From: UBA8752 sp965657965 | GTDB taxonomy: Bacteria > Bacteroidota > Bacteroidia > Flavobacteriales_D > Sanyastnellaceae | DNA: 51,996 bases | Direction: 5' to 3' | Assembly: GCA_965657965.1 (NCBI GenBank) | Contig: CBFHQM010000018.1 | Location: 1 to 51,996, forward strand | Part shown: one piece after another, positions 50,485 to 51,996 of the stretch | Position numbering within the stretch: the first letter of the stretch is position 1 | How the letters are laid out: each line of letters opens with the position of its first letter | The notes under the pieces: model-generated | What the model saw: only the letters and a program-made list of their open reading frames with translations | Told to the model about the DNA's origin: nothing | Database searches by the model: none | Translations under genes and position numbers: made by a program

Positions 50485-51996
50485 TCAGAAGCAAGAAGTG
50501 CTGAACGCGCTCAAGACCGACAAGATGTCGTCAACACCTACAACGTCGTCCCCATTGAGGTCACCAACACAGGATGGACCTGTGCATCCAAAGTTGGTCA
50601 GCAGCGTCAATATGTCGTCTACAGCCACAAGACCATCGCCATTGATGTCCTCTGGGCAGTTGTTGGGGAACACCAGTGTCAATCCGATGGCTTGAGGATT
50701 GGTGCCGTCTGCCGCGCGATACTGAATGTTGCAGTTCAACGTCACCGTTCCATCGGTCGTGAATTGACCAATGAGCACTCTGCCATCCGTGTTCGGGAAA
50801 GCCGTGGGCTCTTGATCAGGGAAGACAAACCAACTTCCCCCTGCCGTGGGGTTTGAAGTCAAAGCGCTGCCGTTTTCGAAGGTGGAGAAGTCCAGTCCCG
50901 CCGTTTGGAAACCATTGATGCTGTTATCGTCCGCACCGATGGTGACATAGCTGTCCCATTCTAGGTTGGGGAACCCAGGGTAGAGCAAAGGGTTGGATCC
51001 CGCCGCCGTTGGTCCTCCATTTGCGTCTTGATAGAACGAAGTGGAGGATGAGACAGACAAGGGGTTTTGGGCAGTGCCAAAGACCGAGATAAGCTGGTCA
51101 TTGGGATTGCTAAACTGCGCATAGACTCGGAATGTATGCGTGCCTGATTCTGTGCTGTTGAGTTGGTAGGGCTCCGCGATCAAACCATCGAAAGACGCGG
51201 GCAGGTATGTACAGCTACCGTCGTTGTCGGTGGCATTTGGATCGAAATTCTCGGCCAGCGCGTCGTCACAACCGGGTACTTCGTCGGTGTCGCAAACTCC
51301 ATCACCATCCACGTCGGAAGAGCAGTCTCCACCGCATACACCCGCGGCGTCAAGTTGGCTTCCGTCGCAGTCGCAGTCTCCTTCAGGGATGTCCGCACAA
51401 CCGCACTCATAAATGCTACCGGGTCCGTTGCAGACGCCGCAAGCATCGAGGTTCCCAACGCAATCGTCAATATCGTCGCAGATGCCATCGTTGTCGACGT
51501 CGGCCGTGCATGTTCCGCCACACTCACCTAGGGCGTCTTCTTGGTTGCCATTGCAATCACAATCTCCAGCGGGGATGTCGGTGCATCCGCAGTCGTAAAT
51601 GCTGCCTGGTCCATTGCACACGCCACAGGCGTCGAGGTCGCCCACGCAGTCGTCGACGTCGTCACAAACGCCATCGTTGTCCGCGTCTGCAGAGCAAGAC
51701 CCACCACAGATGCCGAGGGCGTCCAGTTGGTTTCCGTCGCAATCACAGTCGCCAGCAGGGATGTCGGTACAGCCACACGCATAGATCTCTCCCGGTCCGT
51801 TGCAGACACCACAGTCGTCGAGGGTGCCAACACAGTCGTCGATGTCGTCACAAATGCCATCGCTGTCCGCGTCTGCAGAACAGGAGCCACCGCACACGCC
51901 GAGGGCGTCGAGTTGGTTTCCATCACAGTCGCAGTCTCCGGTAGGGATATCGGTACAACCACACGTATAGATTGCTCCAGGTCCGCCGCAGACGCC
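50485..51996 (-). CDS. Mosaic exported protein with Ca-binding-type repeats and EF-hand-like tail (5' part outside window)
   Basis: The frame is open to the right edge, so only the last 503 residues are seen. They contain four 62-residue Asp/Cys-rich repeats (CGVCNGPG...DIPAGDCDCDGNQ), one GCDD...NATDNDGSCTYLP Cys segment, a beta-sandwich module (FRVYAQFSNP, DSYVTIGADDN, GGSWFVFPD) and the double EF-hand-like tail (CPEDINGDGLVAVDDIL, VGDLNGDDVVGVDDILS) ending TSCF. The last 250 residues are a close relative of those of the downstream protein, and the genes are 3 nt apart, so they look like a tandem duplication in one operon. The catalytic or binding part, if any, lies beyond the edge. Confidence 0.85.
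   Translation of the reverse strand, partial: GVCGGPGAIYTCGCTDIPTGDCDCDGNQLDALGVCGGSCSADADSDGICDDIDDCVGTLDDCGVCNGPGEIYACGCTDIPAGDCDCDGNQLDALGICGGSCSADADNDGVCDDVDDCVGDLDACGVCNGPGSIYDCGCTDIPAGDCDCNGNQEDALGECGGTCTADVDNDGICDDIDDCVGNLDACGVCNGPGSIYECGCADIPEGDCDCDGSQLDAAGVCGGDCSSDVDGDGVCDTDEVPGCDDALAENFDPNATDNDGSCTYLPASFDGLIAEPYQLNSTESGTHTFRVYAQFSNPNDQLISVFGTAQNPLSVSSSTSFYQDANGGPTAAGSNPLLYPGFPNLEWDSYVTIGADDNSINGFQTAGLDFSTFENGSALTSNPTAGGSWFVFPDQEPTAFPNTDGRVLIGQFTTDGTVTLNCNIQYRAADGTNPQAIGLTLVFPNNCPEDINGDGLVAVDDILTLLTNFGCTGPSCVGDLNGDDVVGVDDILSVLSAFSTSCF
51256..51996 (-). repeat. Tandem 186-bp repeats continuing beyond the window
   Basis: Units run 51256-51441, 51442-51627, 51628-51813 and 51814 to the edge (minus strand), with no indels. 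The fourth, first in reading order, is cut 3 nt short of its start by the window end. The coding pattern is that of the array at 47318-47862. Confidence 0.9.

Noticed and set aside
51256..51996. CRISPR-like periodicity
   Set aside because: The 186-bp units are contiguous coding repeats with diverged sequence and no spacers; no cas genes are nearby.

Overview
The window is a gene-dense, mostly GC-rich (well above 50% by eye) chromosomal segment of a Bacteroidota bacterium, most likely a marine Flavobacteriales-type lineage. The evidence is type IX secretion (T9SS) sorting domains (gliding type B, and one type A-like tail), Bacteroidota-restricted families (DUF4494, choice-of-anchor B), TAnnTTTG-type -7 promoter elements, the near absence of Shine-Dalgarno sequences, and many secreted Cys/Asp-rich repeat proteins. 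There is no phage, insertion sequence, rRNA or CRISPR array.

Layout. 1-1245: end of an ABC exporter and a DUF983 protein. 1529-4405: sulfate activation operon (compact cysC, DUF2061, cysD, cysN) behind a 283-bp leader with an inverted repeat. 4439-5476: secreted leucine-rich-repeat protein. 5630-8660: a conspicuously AT-rich two-gene operon, a glutathione-synthetase-like ATP-grasp ligase overlapping an N-formylglutamate-amidohydrolase/DUF1704 (QEGLA, MATCAP-type) fusion, abutting a tRNA-Leu. 8987-12152: CstB-like persulfide dioxygenase-sulfurtransferase and a SulP transporter. 12311-15267: rhlE helicase and amt. 15557-15717: tRNA-Lys and tRNA-Leu. 15819-28565: housekeeping genes (acetyltransferase, DNA2/NAM7-type helicase, DUF4494, Gfo/Idh/MocA, pcm, Sua5, DksA-type, transaldolase-like) interleaved with secreted proteins, including a metzincin protease. 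28639-36196: lectin-domain T9SS protein, lipoprotein, polyprenyl sugar transferase, OmpA, FAH hydrolase, aroK. 36186-40602: PRTase-rlmD operon (minus), nuclease/phosphatase and SLC13 transporter (plus). 40672-51996: a block of exported proteins: dockerin-like protein, di-heme peroxidase lipoprotein, two endonuclease I paralogues flanking an M14 carboxypeptidase, and two adjacent mosaic proteins with 186-bp Ca-binding-type repeats, the second running off the right edge.

How they fit together. Two sulfur loci (assimilation; persulfide oxidation plus anion transport) sit on either side of the AT-rich island, which looks horizontally acquired next to a tRNA gene. Several exported proteins share a double EF-hand-like C-terminal tail ending in a penultimate cysteine, a candidate lineage-specific sorting or attachment tag. 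Many transcription units have a -7-like element only 4-7 nt before the start codon, which predicts leaderless or nearly leaderless mRNAs. The most intriguing system is the ATP-grasp/DUF1704 pair, which pairs a predicted amino-acid ligase with a relative of the eukaryotic tubulin tyrosine carboxypeptidase.
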